From: Archangium violaceum
GTDB taxonomy: Bacteria; Myxococcota; Myxococcia; Myxococcales; Myxococcaceae
Reading direction: 5' to 3'
Assembly (NCBI RefSeq): GCF_016859125.1
Contig: NZ_CP069338.1
Coordinates: 7,565,501-7,629,500, forward strand
DNA: 64,000 nt
Below, in pieces: positions 52,178 through 60,880 of this stretch. A program made the position numbers and the translations under genes. Under the pieces are notes generated by a model. It was not told the DNA's origin and made no database searches. It saw only the letters and a program-made list of their open reading frames with translations. The number at the start of each line of letters is the position of its first letter. Position 1 is the stretch's first letter.

Positions 52178-54987
52178 GGCATCTCTCGGGTGAGCCGGGA
52201 GTAGGGGGAGAGCACACGCAGCCGCGCGAGGTACTTCCGGGCCTCGTCCGAGTCCCCCCGCTGGAGGGCCAGACGCGCGAGTGCTTCGACCGAGGAAACA
52301 TCCGTGGGGTTATGGCGGACCGCGTCCTCGAGCAACGCGCGCAGCCGCTCGGGCGCAAGCGGCGGCTCCACCCGGGTGGCCAGACCCAGCACCTGCGCCG
52401 TCCACACGGAGGCGGCGGGGTGCGCCGGGTACACCTCGAGCGCCCGGCGGAAGTCGGCCGTCAGGGACGCCGCGTTCTCCAGCACTTCCGCCGGAGGCCG
52501 GGCACCGAACCGGTCGAGCGTCGCCACGCCCTTCAGGAAGAGCAGATCCGCCTCGTGGATGCGCTGGACGCCCGCGCGCAGAGACTCCAGCGCCTCCTGG
52601 TTTCCGGGGCCCGCGCGCAGGTGCTCGAAGATGAAGCCCGGATCATGACCGACGAGCCGCTCGACGGTGGAGGCGATCTCCGCGGGAGGATCCTGCGGGA
52701 GGAAGTCCAGCACCGGGCTCATGTCGCGGTTGACGAGCGGTATCCGCGAGGCGATGTCCGCCAGCCGCTCGGGCCCGGCCCGGAAGCTGGCGAAGAAGAG
52801 CGCGGGGTCGCCCCAGCCGAAGCCCTCCAGGTCCGCTCGCGCCACCCGCTCGAACTTCTCCTTCCACGCCTCCCAGTCGATGCGCGCCTCGTCGCGGAAG
52901 CCGATGAGGAACGCCTCCTGCGTGTTGTGCCCCAGCGGCAGCCACAGCAGGCTCTGGGGGAAGACCTCGTGGAACGTCTTCAGGATGACGAGCGCCTTGG
53001 TGGTACCGGCGTTGAGCGGCAACCACGCGAGCACCACGCCCCCGGGCCGCAGGTGCCGGCGCGCCTCGCGGAAGTGCTCCTCCGTGTAGAGCCGCAGACT
53101 CCCCTCGCTCGCGAGGATCATCGAGTCCGACATGATGACGTCGTACTGGTCCGGGCTCATCTTCAGGAAGTGCCGGCCGTCCATCACGTCCACGCGCACG
53201 TTGGGGCGGCGGCTGACCTTCTCGTTGAGGGCTCCGAAGTACTCCTCGGCCATGGGGATCATGTGCTCGTCGAGCTCGGCGAGGTGCAGCAGCTCGGGCT
53301 CGTAGAGGTGGAGGGTGCGCGGGAGCTCGCCCACGCCGTAGCCGATCTCCAGCACGCGGCGCGGCGAGGAGTGCACGAGCATGGGCAGGTGGGCCTGCAA
53401 CCTCTGCGTCTGGCGGCGCGCGGGGACCGTCTCACCGGACTGGAAGGGACCGCCCATGAGGACCCGCTCGCCATGCGCGTCCTCGGCCACCAGCAACGGC
53501 TGCAGACTGCTCTCGGCCTGGGCGATGATGTGGAAGCCCGGCCGGAGACCCGCGCGCTCGTAGAAGCGCGTGAGCCAGTCCGCGCTGAACCAGCCCGCGA
53601 GCGCCACCACCGCGAGCCCCACGCCCACCGCCACCGGGCGCGTGCGTACCGGCCGGAGCTCCAGGCCCGCCACACCCGCGGCGATGAGGAGGTTGAGCCC
53701 CGCGGTGAGCAGGAGCGTGTTCGCCGTGCCCACCCAGGGAATGAGGACGAAGCCCGTGAGGAACGAGCCCAGCACCGAACCGAGCGTGTTGGCCGAGTAG
53801 AGGTTTCCGACGGTCCTTCCGAGCAGCCGCAGGGAGCCGGCGTACAGCTTGCCGGCCAGCGGGAAGAGGCCGCCCAGCAAGAAGGTGATTCCGAACAGGA
53901 TGACGAAGGCGGTGGCGATGGAGAGGGGCCGGCTGCCGAGGCCGCTGATCAACGAGAGTACGGGGAGGCTGGTGAGTCCGATCAACCCGAGGAGGAGCTC
54001 GAAGCGGACGAACAGGCCGAGATCACTCAGGCCCCGGGGCCGCCACTGACTGAACGCGAGGCTGCCGAGGCTGATGCCCAGCAGATACACGGAGAGGACA
54101 CAGGCGAAGGTGGTCAGCTTCCCCAGCAGGAGGAAGTCGAGGGTGCGGAACCAGATGACCTCATAGGCGAGCGCGCAGAACCCGGAGAGCGCGAAGGCGG
54201 GCAGGAGCACACGAGCCGAAATCCCCCCCTCTCCTCCCTCTCCCTCCGGGAGAGGGTCGGGGTGAGGGTCTGGTGCCTCCGTGTGTCGCGCCCGTGCCTC
54301 CCGCCGGGCCAGCACCAGGGCGGAGATTCCCGTGACGCAGTTCAACACGAGCGCGACGTGGTAGCTGACCTCGTACCCGAGCACCCAGACCAGGCCGAGC
54401 ATGAGGATGGCGCCGGCGGAGGAGCCCAGGGAGTTGAGCGCATACAACCGTCCGAGCGCGGCCTTCACGCCTTCGGCGCGGGCCACGGCGTGCCGGACGA
54501 GCGCGGGCAGGGTGCCACCGATGAGGGTGGCGGGGATGGAGATGAAGACGAAGGCGATGAGGAAGACGAGCCACTTGACGGTGGCATGGGGCGCCCAGGA
54601 GTACAGGGCCGCGTAGAGCGACTCGATGTGCTGGAACGCGTAGAAGGCGACGAGCCCGCTGAGGGCGACACCGAGCTCCAGCAGGCCGTAGAGCACCAGG
54701 GGCCGGCGGGCGCGGCCGTCCACGAGCCCGCCGAAGACGTACGAGCCCACGCCCATGCCGAACATGAAGGCCGTGATGACGGCGCTCACGCTCTGCGTGG
54801 TTCCGCCCAGCAGGAACGTGAAGATGCGCGTCCAGAGGACCTCGAAGAGGATTCCCGAAAGACCCGAAAGGAAGAACAGGCGCAACACCCAGGGTTTGAT
54901 ACCGGGCCCGGGGGCGGGGGCGGAGCCGCTCCGCGGGATGAGGGGGGGATCGAGCGGACGAAGTACCGCGGCCGGGGTCTGTCTCAT
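52174..54987 (-). CDS. Fused MFS-type membrane protein and spermidine synthase-like domain (2)
   Basis: The protein has 937 residues from ATG 54987. Membrane helices begin at FFLSGLSGILFEVLWTRIFT. Then come a Pro/Glu-rich loop encoded by a REP-like repeat (54236-54269), a second set of helices, and the synthase-like domain (VLEIGYGVGELPRTLHLYEP, VRVDVMDGRHFLKMSPDQYD, MSDSMILASEGSLRLYTEEH). A C-terminal helical extension of ~180 residues (AHPAASVWTAQVLGLATRV, TDVSSVEALARLALQRGDSD) looks TPR-like. It is the upstream member of an overlapping pair with 49922-52177, so the two may work as partners. Confidence 0.88.
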   Translation of the reverse strand: MRQTPAAVLRPLDPPLIPRSGSAPAPGPGIKPWVLRLFFLSGLSGILFEVLWTRIFTFLLGGTTQSVSAVITAFMFGMGVGSYVFGGLVDGRARRPLVLYGLLELGVALSGLVAFYAFQHIESLYAALYSWAPHATVKWLVFLIAFVFISIPATLIGGTLPALVRHAVARAEGVKAALGRLYALNSLGSSAGAILMLGLVWVLGYEVSYHVALVLNCVTGISALVLARREARARHTEAPDPHPDPLPEGEGGEGGISARVLLPAFALSGFCALAYEVIWFRTLDFLLLGKLTTFACVLSVYLLGISLGSLAFSQWRPRGLSDLGLFVRFELLLGLIGLTSLPVLSLISGLGSRPLSIATAFVILFGITFLLGGLFPLAGKLYAGSLRLLGRTVGNLYSANTLGSVLGSFLTGFVLIPWVGTANTLLLTAGLNLLIAAGVAGLELRPVRTRPVAVGVGLAVVALAGWFSADWLTRFYERAGLRPGFHIIAQAESSLQPLLVAEDAHGERVLMGGPFQSGETVPARRQTQRLQAHLPMLVHSSPRRVLEIGYGVGELPRTLHLYEPELLHLAELDEHMIPMAEEYFGALNEKVSRRPNVRVDVMDGRHFLKMSPDQYDVIMSDSMILASEGSLRLYTEEHFREARRHLRPGGVVLAWLPLNAGTTKALVILKTFHEVFPQSLLWLPLGHNTQEAFLIGFRDEARIDWEAWKEKFERVARADLEGFGWGDPALFFASFRAGPERLADIASRIPLVNRDMSPVLDFLPQDPPAEIASTVERLVGHDPGFIFEHLRAGPGNQEALESLRAGVQRIHEADLLFLKGVATLDRFGARPPAEVLENAASLTADFRRALEVYPAHPAASVWTAQVLGLATRVEPPLAPERLRALLEDAVRHNPTDVSSVEALARLALQRGDSDEARKYLARLRVLSPYSRLTREMP
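54236..54269. repeat. REP-like palindromic repeat inside a coding region
   Basis: CCCTCTCCCTCCGGGAGAGG followed by GTCGGGGTGAGGGT has the palindromic core and tail of the repeat common in proteobacterial intergenic regions. Here it is in frame and adds PHPDPLPEGEGG to a loop of the fused membrane protein. Confidence 0.7.
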
Positions 54988-55299
54988 CGGTCGTGGCCGC
55001 GAGGATGCCACACCCGGAGCGTAACGTCGCCTGATTGACGGAAGACCGGGACCTTCGCGGGAGGACCCGCTCCGACGGCCCCCTCGGACCCGACCCCATG
55101 GGTTCGACGGGGCGCTCCATCCCGTCAGTACGTGTTTACCGCGTCCTTGCAAAAATCGGGTCAGAAACAGGTAGTAAAAGGAAATCAGGAGGTCTTGGAC
55201 ATCCGCTCACTTCCTGGGATGCTTGCTTCCCTGCTGGCCGTTCTAGGGGGGCCGCAACATCGAGATCTCCCGGGCATACCCAATCAAGGAGAAGAACGT

Positions 55300-55986
55300 A
55301 TGAGCGCGGAATCAATGAAGACCGCTGCCGAGGAGCAGTCCTATCCGCCGACGCCGTGGCCCCTGGTGGGCCAGATGTACAGTTCCATCTGGTTGGTCCC
55401 CGCGGACCGCTGCTCGTTCGCGGTGGTGCACCCCGAGCTGACCCCCATCAAGGTGGCGGGGCGCGTGGTCGTCATGATGGGGTTCGTGGACTACCAGCAG
55501 GGCAGCATGATGACCTACCGCGAGCTCTTCGCGAACGTGATGGTCCGCCACACCTCGGGGCTGTCCGGCTCGAAGGTGGATCAGATCTGGGTGGACGAGC
55601 CCCGTTCGCTGAGGGGAGGGCGGGAGCTGTGGGGCATCCCCAAGCAGCTGGCGCGCTTCGAGTTCAACCACCAGGCGCCGGGCGGAGGCTTCTCCGGCAA
55701 GGCGTGGGATGAGAAGGGGACGCTGCTGCTCGAGGCCCACTATGGCTCGGGACTGGGCCTTCCGACGCGGACGAAGGTGGCCGTCCCGACCGTGCAGCCG
55801 CTCCACGGGCAGGTGACCACCACGGACGCGAGCGTGGACTGCGAGTTGCGCCTGGTGAAGGCGGCCTGCACCGTCCCGGAGAGCAGCCCGCTGGCCGCGT
55901 TGGGCGTTGCCAACAGGCGTCCTCTCATGAGCATTTGGATGAAGGACTTGCGGACCGAGCTGGGGGCCGCGAAGCCGGTGCGCTGA
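55300..55986 (+). CDS. Acetoacetate decarboxylase-family protein
   Basis: The protein has 228 residues from ATG 55300 after AAGGAGAAGAACGT; the 300-base leader region upstream holds no other gene. The ADC-type core has GFVDYQQGSMMTYRELFANV and GGRELWGIPKQLARFEFNH, with Lys115 where clostridial ADC has its Schiff-base lysine. The neighbouring second lysine of ADC is Gln here. The subgroup may decarboxylate or hydrate other keto acids. The SDR gene follows 24 bases downstream and probably forms an operon with it. Confidence 0.82.
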   Translation: MSAESMKTAAEEQSYPPTPWPLVGQMYSSIWLVPADRCSFAVVHPELTPIKVAGRVVVMMGFVDYQQGSMMTYRELFANVMVRHTSGLSGSKVDQIWVDEPRSLRGGRELWGIPKQLARFEFNHQAPGGGFSGKAWDEKGTLLLEAHYGSGLGLPTRTKVAVPTVQPLHGQVTTTDASVDCELRLVKAACTVPESSPLAALGVANRRPLMSIWMKDLRTELGAAKPVR

Positions 55987-56010
55987 GCCAGGCCCCCGGA
56001 GGAGTGACTC

Positions 56011-56856
56011 ATGGCGAAGGAATTCTTGAAGGATCATGTGTGCACGGTGACGGGCGGGGCCCAGGGCATTGGCTGGGCCACGGCGCGGGAGCTCGCCGAG
56101 GCGGGTGGCACCGTGTACGTGTGTGACATCTCCGAGGCGAACCTGGAGACGGCGCGGGCCCAGGCGGCGCAGCTCCCCTGGCCGGAGCGCTTCCACTTCG
56201 CGCGCTGTGACGTCTCCAACCGGGAGCAGCTGGAGGGGTGGCTGGCGGGCATCCAGAAGGAGGCGGGCCGCATCGACGTCCTCATCAACAACGCCGCCTT
56301 CGTGCGGTGGGCGGATGTGAGCGACATGCCGGTGGAGGAGGTGGAGAAGACGATGCAGGTGGGCTTCAACGCCATCGTCTACGCCACCAAGGCGGTGCTG
56401 CCCTCCATGCTGGCGAACAAGCGGGGCCACATCGTCAACATGGGCTCCTCGGCCGGGCGCGTCTTCGTGGGCGGCTCGTCCGCGGCGTACACGGCGGTGA
56501 AGGCCGCGGTCGACGGCTACACGCAGACGATGCAGCTGGAGCTGCGCGGGACGCCCGTGCACGCCATGCTGGTGCGTCCCGGGACGGTGGCGGGCACGGA
56601 CTTCTTCCGCAAGCACGTGCCGTCCTCGCGCATGCCGCGCATGGCGGACTTCGTCCCGCCGGTCTCCCCCGAGGAGGTGGCCGAGGCCATCGTGCAGGGC
56701 CTCGCCCGCCGCTCGGCCATCATCGACGTGCCTCGCTCGCTCGGGATGATCTACGTCATGTTCCAGCACGCCCCGGGCGTCTTGCGCTGGCTCACGCGCA
56801 TGGGCGGGCATGCCCAGAGTGACTTCGGCAAGGCGCCGAAGCAGCGGGCTTCCTGA
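56011..56856 (+). CDS. Short-chain dehydrogenase/reductase
   Basis: The protein has 281 residues. The Rossmann motif is TGGAQGIG (14-21), with Asp39 in VCDIS (NAD preference likely), NNAA near 93, catalytic Ser146/147, Tyr160 and Lys164 (AAYTAVKAAVDGY). The C-terminal ~60 residues (IDVPRSLGMIYVMFQHAPGV) resemble the membrane-associating tail of lipid-modifying SDRs. It lies 24 bases after the ADC-like gene, suggesting consecutive steps on a keto compound. The substrate is unknown. Confidence 0.92.
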   Translation: MAKEFLKDHVCTVTGGAQGIGWATARELAEAGGTVYVCDISEANLETARAQAAQLPWPERFHFARCDVSNREQLEGWLAGIQKEAGRIDVLINNAAFVRWADVSDMPVEEVEKTMQVGFNAIVYATKAVLPSMLANKRGHIVNMGSSAGRVFVGGSSAAYTAVKAAVDGYTQTMQLELRGTPVHAMLVRPGTVAGTDFFRKHVPSSRMPRMADFVPPVSPEEVAEAIVQGLARRSAIIDVPRSLGMIYVMFQHAPGVLRWLTRMGGHAQSDFGKAPKQRAS

Positions 56857-56868
56857 GCCTCATCCACC

Positions 56869-56894
56869 GGGGCCGGCTCGTGAGGGCCGGCCCA
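56869..56894. terminator. Bidirectional hairpin between SDR and pheA genes
   Basis: GGGCCGGC and GCCGGCCC form an 8-bp stem with an 8-base loop in the 52-base gap between converging genes. No T tract follows on either strand, so this is an inferred terminator. Confidence 0.45.
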
Positions 56895-56908
56895 CGGTGC
56901 CCCGCGGC

Positions 56909-58132
56909 TCAGAGGATGCGGCGCGAGCGCGGGTAGCTGCCGAGGATGAAGAGCTCCCGGCAGTGGGTCCGCACCTTCTCGATGGCGGCGGCCATGGCCG
57001 GATCCTCCCGGTGGCCGAGCGCGTCGATGAAGAACGTGTAGTTCCACCGCTCGCGCCCCTGGGGCCGCTTGTCGATATGCGAGAGGTTGATGCCCGCGTC
57101 CTGGAAGATGCCGAGCACCGTGGCCAGTGCGCCAGGCTTGTCCTCGGTGGTGAACATGATGGACGTCTTGTCATCACCGGTGGGCCGGGCCTGCTGCCGG
57201 GCGATGATGACGAAGCGGGTGATGATGTTCGGGTCGTCCTCGATGCGCGGGAAGAGGACGTTGAGCCCGTAGATGCGCCCGGCGAGCGCGGTGCCGATGG
57301 CGGCCGATCCGGGCTCGGCACCGATCTCCAGCGCCTTGCGGCACTCATCGGCGGCGATCTGCGCGGCGCGTGCGCTGCTGGCCGAGGGCATGAGCTCGAC
57401 GCCGGGGTACTGGGTGCTCAACCAGTTGCGGCACTGCTGGAAGACCTCCGGCTTGGAGTGGATGCGCCGCACCTGGCGGGGCTTGCAGTTGGCGAGCAGG
57501 GCGTGGTGGATGGCGATCTGCACCTCGCCGTAGATGGAGATCTGGTGGGCGTTGGCCTTGAAGGCATCGAGCGTCTCCATGATGCCGCCGCCGAGCGAGT
57601 TCTCGATGGGCACGAGCCCGTAGTTGACGTGCCCCCGGCGCACCTCGGTGAAGACGCCGACGATCTCGTGCAGGTCCTCGTAATCCACGGAGGAGCCGAA
57701 CTGCTTGACGGCGGCGTCGTTCGACTGGGAGCCGGGCGGGCCGACGAAGCCGATGCGCAGCGGCTGCTCGAGCGCGAAGGAGCCGCTCATCAGCTCGCGG
57801 TAGATGCCCTCCAGGCTGCGTTCGCTCAGCGGCCCCTGGTTGGACGCCAGGACCTTGCGGAGCACCTCGGCTTCCCGGTGTGGCGCGTAGATGGGCGTCC
57901 CATCCGCGCGCTTGGTCTTGCCGACCTCGACGACGAGGCTCGCCCGCTCGTTGAGGAGCCGGACCAGACGTTGATCCACCGCATCGATCTTCCGGCGGAG
58001 CTCCTGGAGCCGGGCCGAGGCATCTCCGGGGCCCGCGGGCCCTCGTGGCGCGTTCGCTGGAGGCACGGGCTCCGCGGCGCGGGGTCTCCGAGCGGAGGGG
58101 CTGCTCTTCTTTCCGGTCTTCCTGGTTGCCAT
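56909..58132 (-). CDS. pheA: Bifunctional chorismate mutase/prephenate dehydratase
   Basis: The protein has 407 residues from ATG 58132, with a basic Ala/Pro-rich leader of ~35 residues. The AroQ chorismate mutase domain (LQELRRKIDAVDQRLVRLLN, RASLVVEVGKTKRADGTPIY) is followed by the dehydratase (IGFVGPPGSQSNDAAVKQFG, VNYGLVPIENSLGGGIMETL, NIITRFVIIARQ) and a C-terminal ACT domain (DKPGALATVLGIFQDAGINL). The family's ESRP phenylalanine-binding motif reads DKRP here, so feedback inhibition could be altered. It makes phenylpyruvate for phenylalanine synthesis and is divergent from the MATE gene. Confidence 0.95.
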   Translation of the reverse strand: MATRKTGKKSSPSARRPRAAEPVPPANAPRGPAGPGDASARLQELRRKIDAVDQRLVRLLNERASLVVEVGKTKRADGTPIYAPHREAEVLRKVLASNQGPLSERSLEGIYRELMSGSFALEQPLRIGFVGPPGSQSNDAAVKQFGSSVDYEDLHEIVGVFTEVRRGHVNYGLVPIENSLGGGIMETLDAFKANAHQISIYGEVQIAIHHALLANCKPRQVRRIHSKPEVFQQCRNWLSTQYPGVELMPSASSARAAQIAADECRKALEIGAEPGSAAIGTALAGRIYGLNVLFPRIEDDPNIITRFVIIARQQARPTGDDKTSIMFTTEDKPGALATVLGIFQDAGINLSHIDKRPQGRERWNYTFFIDALGHREDPAMAAAIEKVRTHCRELFILGSYPRSRRIL

Positions 58133-58223
58133 CGGTCTCCACCATACAAGGGGGCCTCGCTCCTCTCCACGCTGGAGTTCCCGCTGGAGGGCAGGGGGCG
58201 CTGCGGGTAGAAGCACCACGCCC

Positions 58224-59648
58224 ATGAAACCCTCCTTTGGACGCGACCTCACGACCGGCAGCATCCCCAAGCACATGGTCGCCTTCTCCATCCCGATGCT
58301 CATCGGGAGCTTCCTCCAGACGGCCTACAGCTTCGTCAACGCCATCTGGGTGGGACAGTTCCTGGGCATCGAGGCGCTCGCGGCCGTGACGGTGAGCTTC
58401 CCCGTCGTGTTCGTCCTGTTCGCGATCGGCATGGGGCTCACCCTGGCGACGAACATCCTCGTGTCGCAGAACTTCGGCGCCCGGCGGATGGACGAGCTGA
58501 GGAAGGTCGTCGACAGCTCGACCGTGCTGACCTACTCCCTGGGCATCGTCCTCACCATCCTGGGGGAGATCTTCGCGCCGGCCATCCTCCGCGCCATGGA
58601 CACGCCTCCGGAGGTGCTCGCCGAGTCCATCGGCTATCTGCGGATCTTCCTGCTCTCGTTGCCCTTCAGCTTCGGCATCTTCCTGCTTCGCAGCATGCTC
58701 CAGGGCGTGGGCGACTCGAAGACGCCGCTCTACTTCCAGTTCGGCTCGGTCCTCTTCACCACGATCCTGGATCCGATCCTGATCTTCGGTTGGATGGGGC
58801 TCCCGAAGCTCGGCTTGAACGGCACGGCCTGGGCCACGCTGATCTCCCAGGCCGTGGCGCTCGTCATCCTGATCACCTACCTTCGCGCGAAGAAGGTCCC
58901 TGTCGCGCCGGCCTGGCCACGCTTCAATCATCTGGGGCCGATCACCTGGACGACCTTGCGGATCGGGGTTCCCTCGGCCTTCCAGCAGTCGCTCGTGTCG
59001 ATCGGAATGGTCATGGTGACCGGCATCGTCAATGGTTTTGGCGAGGTCGCGACGGCCGCCTTCGGCGCGGCCTCCCGCATCGATCAGATCGCCTTCCTGC
59101 CGGCCATGACCTTCGGCATGTCCATCTCGACGCTGGCCGGACAGAACCTCGGGGCGGGTCACCACGACCGTGTCCGCGAGATCTTCAAGTGGGGCTGCTT
59201 GTTCAGCGGAGGCATCACGCTGATCATCTCGGGCGTGGCGGTGGCGTTCCCCGAGGCGCTCCTGCGGATCTTCGTCTCGGATCCCGCGGTCATCGGCCCT
59301 GGGATCTCGTACCTGCACATCGTCGGGGCCTGCTACGTCCTCTTCGCCCTCATCTTCGTCAGCAACGGAATCATCAATGGCGCGGGCAACACGCTGATGA
59401 CGACCGTGTTCTCGCTGATCAGCCTCTGGGTGGTGCGTGTCCCGGTGGCCTATTGGCTCTCCAAGCGGATGGGCAGTGTGACAGGGGTCTGGTATGCGAT
59501 TGCCCTGAGCTTCGCCGTGTCACTCGTCGTCAGCATGGGCTACTACTTCTCGGGCCATTGGCAGCGCTCGCTCAAGAGGCGGTCTCCAGCGGGCCCGGCG
59601 ACGCCGAACCCGGGCGAGATGTTCGGCCACGAAACGGGAGAAGCCTAG
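58224..59648 (+). CDS. MATE-family efflux transporter
   Basis: The protein has 474 residues and about 12 membrane helices in two similar halves. It starts MKPSFGRDLTTGSIPKHMVA, then FSIPMLIGSFLQTAYSFVNA, the usual MATE N-terminus (GxIxxxLxxFSIPML). The second half repeats the pattern from ITWTTLRIGVPSAFQQSLVS. Such transporters export drugs or metabolites against Na+ or H+. The ligand cannot be told. It has its own upstream region divergent from pheA. Confidence 0.94.
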   Translation: MKPSFGRDLTTGSIPKHMVAFSIPMLIGSFLQTAYSFVNAIWVGQFLGIEALAAVTVSFPVVFVLFAIGMGLTLATNILVSQNFGARRMDELRKVVDSSTVLTYSLGIVLTILGEIFAPAILRAMDTPPEVLAESIGYLRIFLLSLPFSFGIFLLRSMLQGVGDSKTPLYFQFGSVLFTTILDPILIFGWMGLPKLGLNGTAWATLISQAVALVILITYLRAKKVPVAPAWPRFNHLGPITWTTLRIGVPSAFQQSLVSIGMVMVTGIVNGFGEVATAAFGAASRIDQIAFLPAMTFGMSISTLAGQNLGAGHHDRVREIFKWGCLFSGGITLIISGVAVAFPEALLRIFVSDPAVIGPGISYLHIVGACYVLFALIFVSNGIINGAGNTLMTTVFSLISLWVVRVPVAYWLSKRMGSVTGVWYAIALSFAVSLVVSMGYYFSGHWQRSLKRRSPAGPATPNPGEMFGHETGEA

Positions 59649-59735
59649 GCGGCCCGGTGGTTTCTGGCTGGCGAGCGACGGCGAGCTGGTTAATTAGACG
59701 GCCTCGAACCCAGTTGAGTCGGGAGATCCCCCCCC

Positions 59736-60836
59736 TTGGCCGCAGACGCCCTGTTCCGTCCCTTCACCCACAAGTCACTGAAACTGAAGAACCGCATCGT
59801 CATGGCGCCCATGACGCGCTCCTTCTCCCCCGGGGGAGTGCCGACGCCCGAGGTCGCCGCCTACTACCGCCGCCGGGCCGAGGCCGACGTGGGTCTCATC
59901 CTCTCGGAAGGCACGGTGGTCGCGCGCCCATCGGCCAAGAATGATCCCAATGTGCCCGACTTCCATGGCGAGCAGGCGCTGGCCGGTTGGAAGCGCGTCA
60001 TCGACGAGGTGCACGCCGCGGGCGGGGTGATGGCGCCGCAGCTCTGGCACGTGGGCTCGGCGCGCAACCCCCTGACCACCTGGGTCGCGCCGCCTCCTGT
60101 GGACAGTCCCTCCGGCTTCTCCTCGCCCGGCAAGAAGTTCACCGAGCCCATGACGGAGGAGGCCATCGCGGACACCATCGCGGCCTTTGGCCGGGCGGCG
60201 GCGGATGCTCGACGGCTCGGCTTCGACGCGGTCGAGCTTCACGGTGCCCACGGTTATCTCATCGACCAGTTCTTCTGGGAGGGAACGAACCAGCGGACCG
60301 ACGCCTTCGGAGGCGCCACCCTCGCCGAGCGCTCCCGCTTCGCCGCCGAGGTGGTGAAGTCGGTCCGCGCCGCCGTGGGCCCCGAGATGGCCGTCATCCT
60401 GCGCCTGTCCCAGTGGAAGCAGCAGGACTTCAAGGTGCGGCTCGCGTCGACGCCCAAGGAGATGGAGGCCTGGCTCACGCCGCTCGTCGAGGCCGGGACG
60501 GACATCCTGCACTGCTCGCAGCGCCGCTTCTGGGAGCCCGAGTTCGAGGGCTCCGAGCTCAACTTCGCGGGCTGGGCCAAGAAGCTCACCGGCAAGCCCA
60601 CCATCACGGTGGGCTCGGTGGGACTGACGGGCGAGTTCATCGCGTCCTTCGGCGGTGAGAGCTCCAAGCCCGCGTCGCTCGACAACCTGTTGCACCGTCT
60701 GGAGCGGGAGGAGTTCGACCTCGTGGCGGTGGGCCGTGCGCTCCTCGCGGATGCGCAGTGGGCCCGGAAGGTGCGCGAGGGCCGCAACCATGAACTGTAC
60801 GACTTCAAGAAGGAGGCACTCGCCTCGCTCGCCTAG
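59736..60836 (+). CDS. Old yellow enzyme family NADH:flavin oxidoreductase
   Basis: The protein has 366 residues from a TTG at 59736, preceded by GGGAG; the start is chosen because the beta-barrel begins at once (LFRPFTHKSLKLKNRIVMAP). FMN- and substrate-binding features are MAPMTRSFSPGGVPTPEVAA, MAPQLWHVGSARNP, FDAVELHGAHGYLIDQFFWE and NQRTDAFGG, with a late TITVGSVGLTGEF and VAVGRALLADAQW. It reduces activated C=C bonds of enals and enones. It lacks the 4Fe-4S domain of dienoyl-CoA reductases. Natural substrate unknown. Confidence 0.93.
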   Translation: MAADALFRPFTHKSLKLKNRIVMAPMTRSFSPGGVPTPEVAAYYRRRAEADVGLILSEGTVVARPSAKNDPNVPDFHGEQALAGWKRVIDEVHAAGGVMAPQLWHVGSARNPLTTWVAPPPVDSPSGFSSPGKKFTEPMTEEAIADTIAAFGRAAADARRLGFDAVELHGAHGYLIDQFFWEGTNQRTDAFGGATLAERSRFAAEVVKSVRAAVGPEMAVILRLSQWKQQDFKVRLASTPKEMEAWLTPLVEAGTDILHCSQRRFWEPEFEGSELNFAGWAKKLTGKPTITVGSVGLTGEFIASFGGESSKPASLDNLLHRLEREEFDLVAVGRALLADAQWARKVREGRNHELYDFKKEALASLA

Positions 60837-60880
60837 TTTTCCAGCGGGAGCGAGCCCCGTTTCTCCTAGATTGCGCCGCC

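Noticed and set aside
49934-52204. 756-codon plus-strand open frame
   Set aside because: It is antisense to the fused MFS-spermidine synthase gene and compositionally biased.
52312-55038. 908-codon plus-strand open frame
   Set aside because: It is antisense to the MFS-spermidine synthase fusion; Arg/Glu/His-rich low-complexity translation only.
55132-55299. Possible -35/-10 pair (TTGCAA / TAGTAA) before the ADC-like gene
   Set aside because: The 19-base spacing and weak boxes do not meet a reasonable standard for a promoter call.
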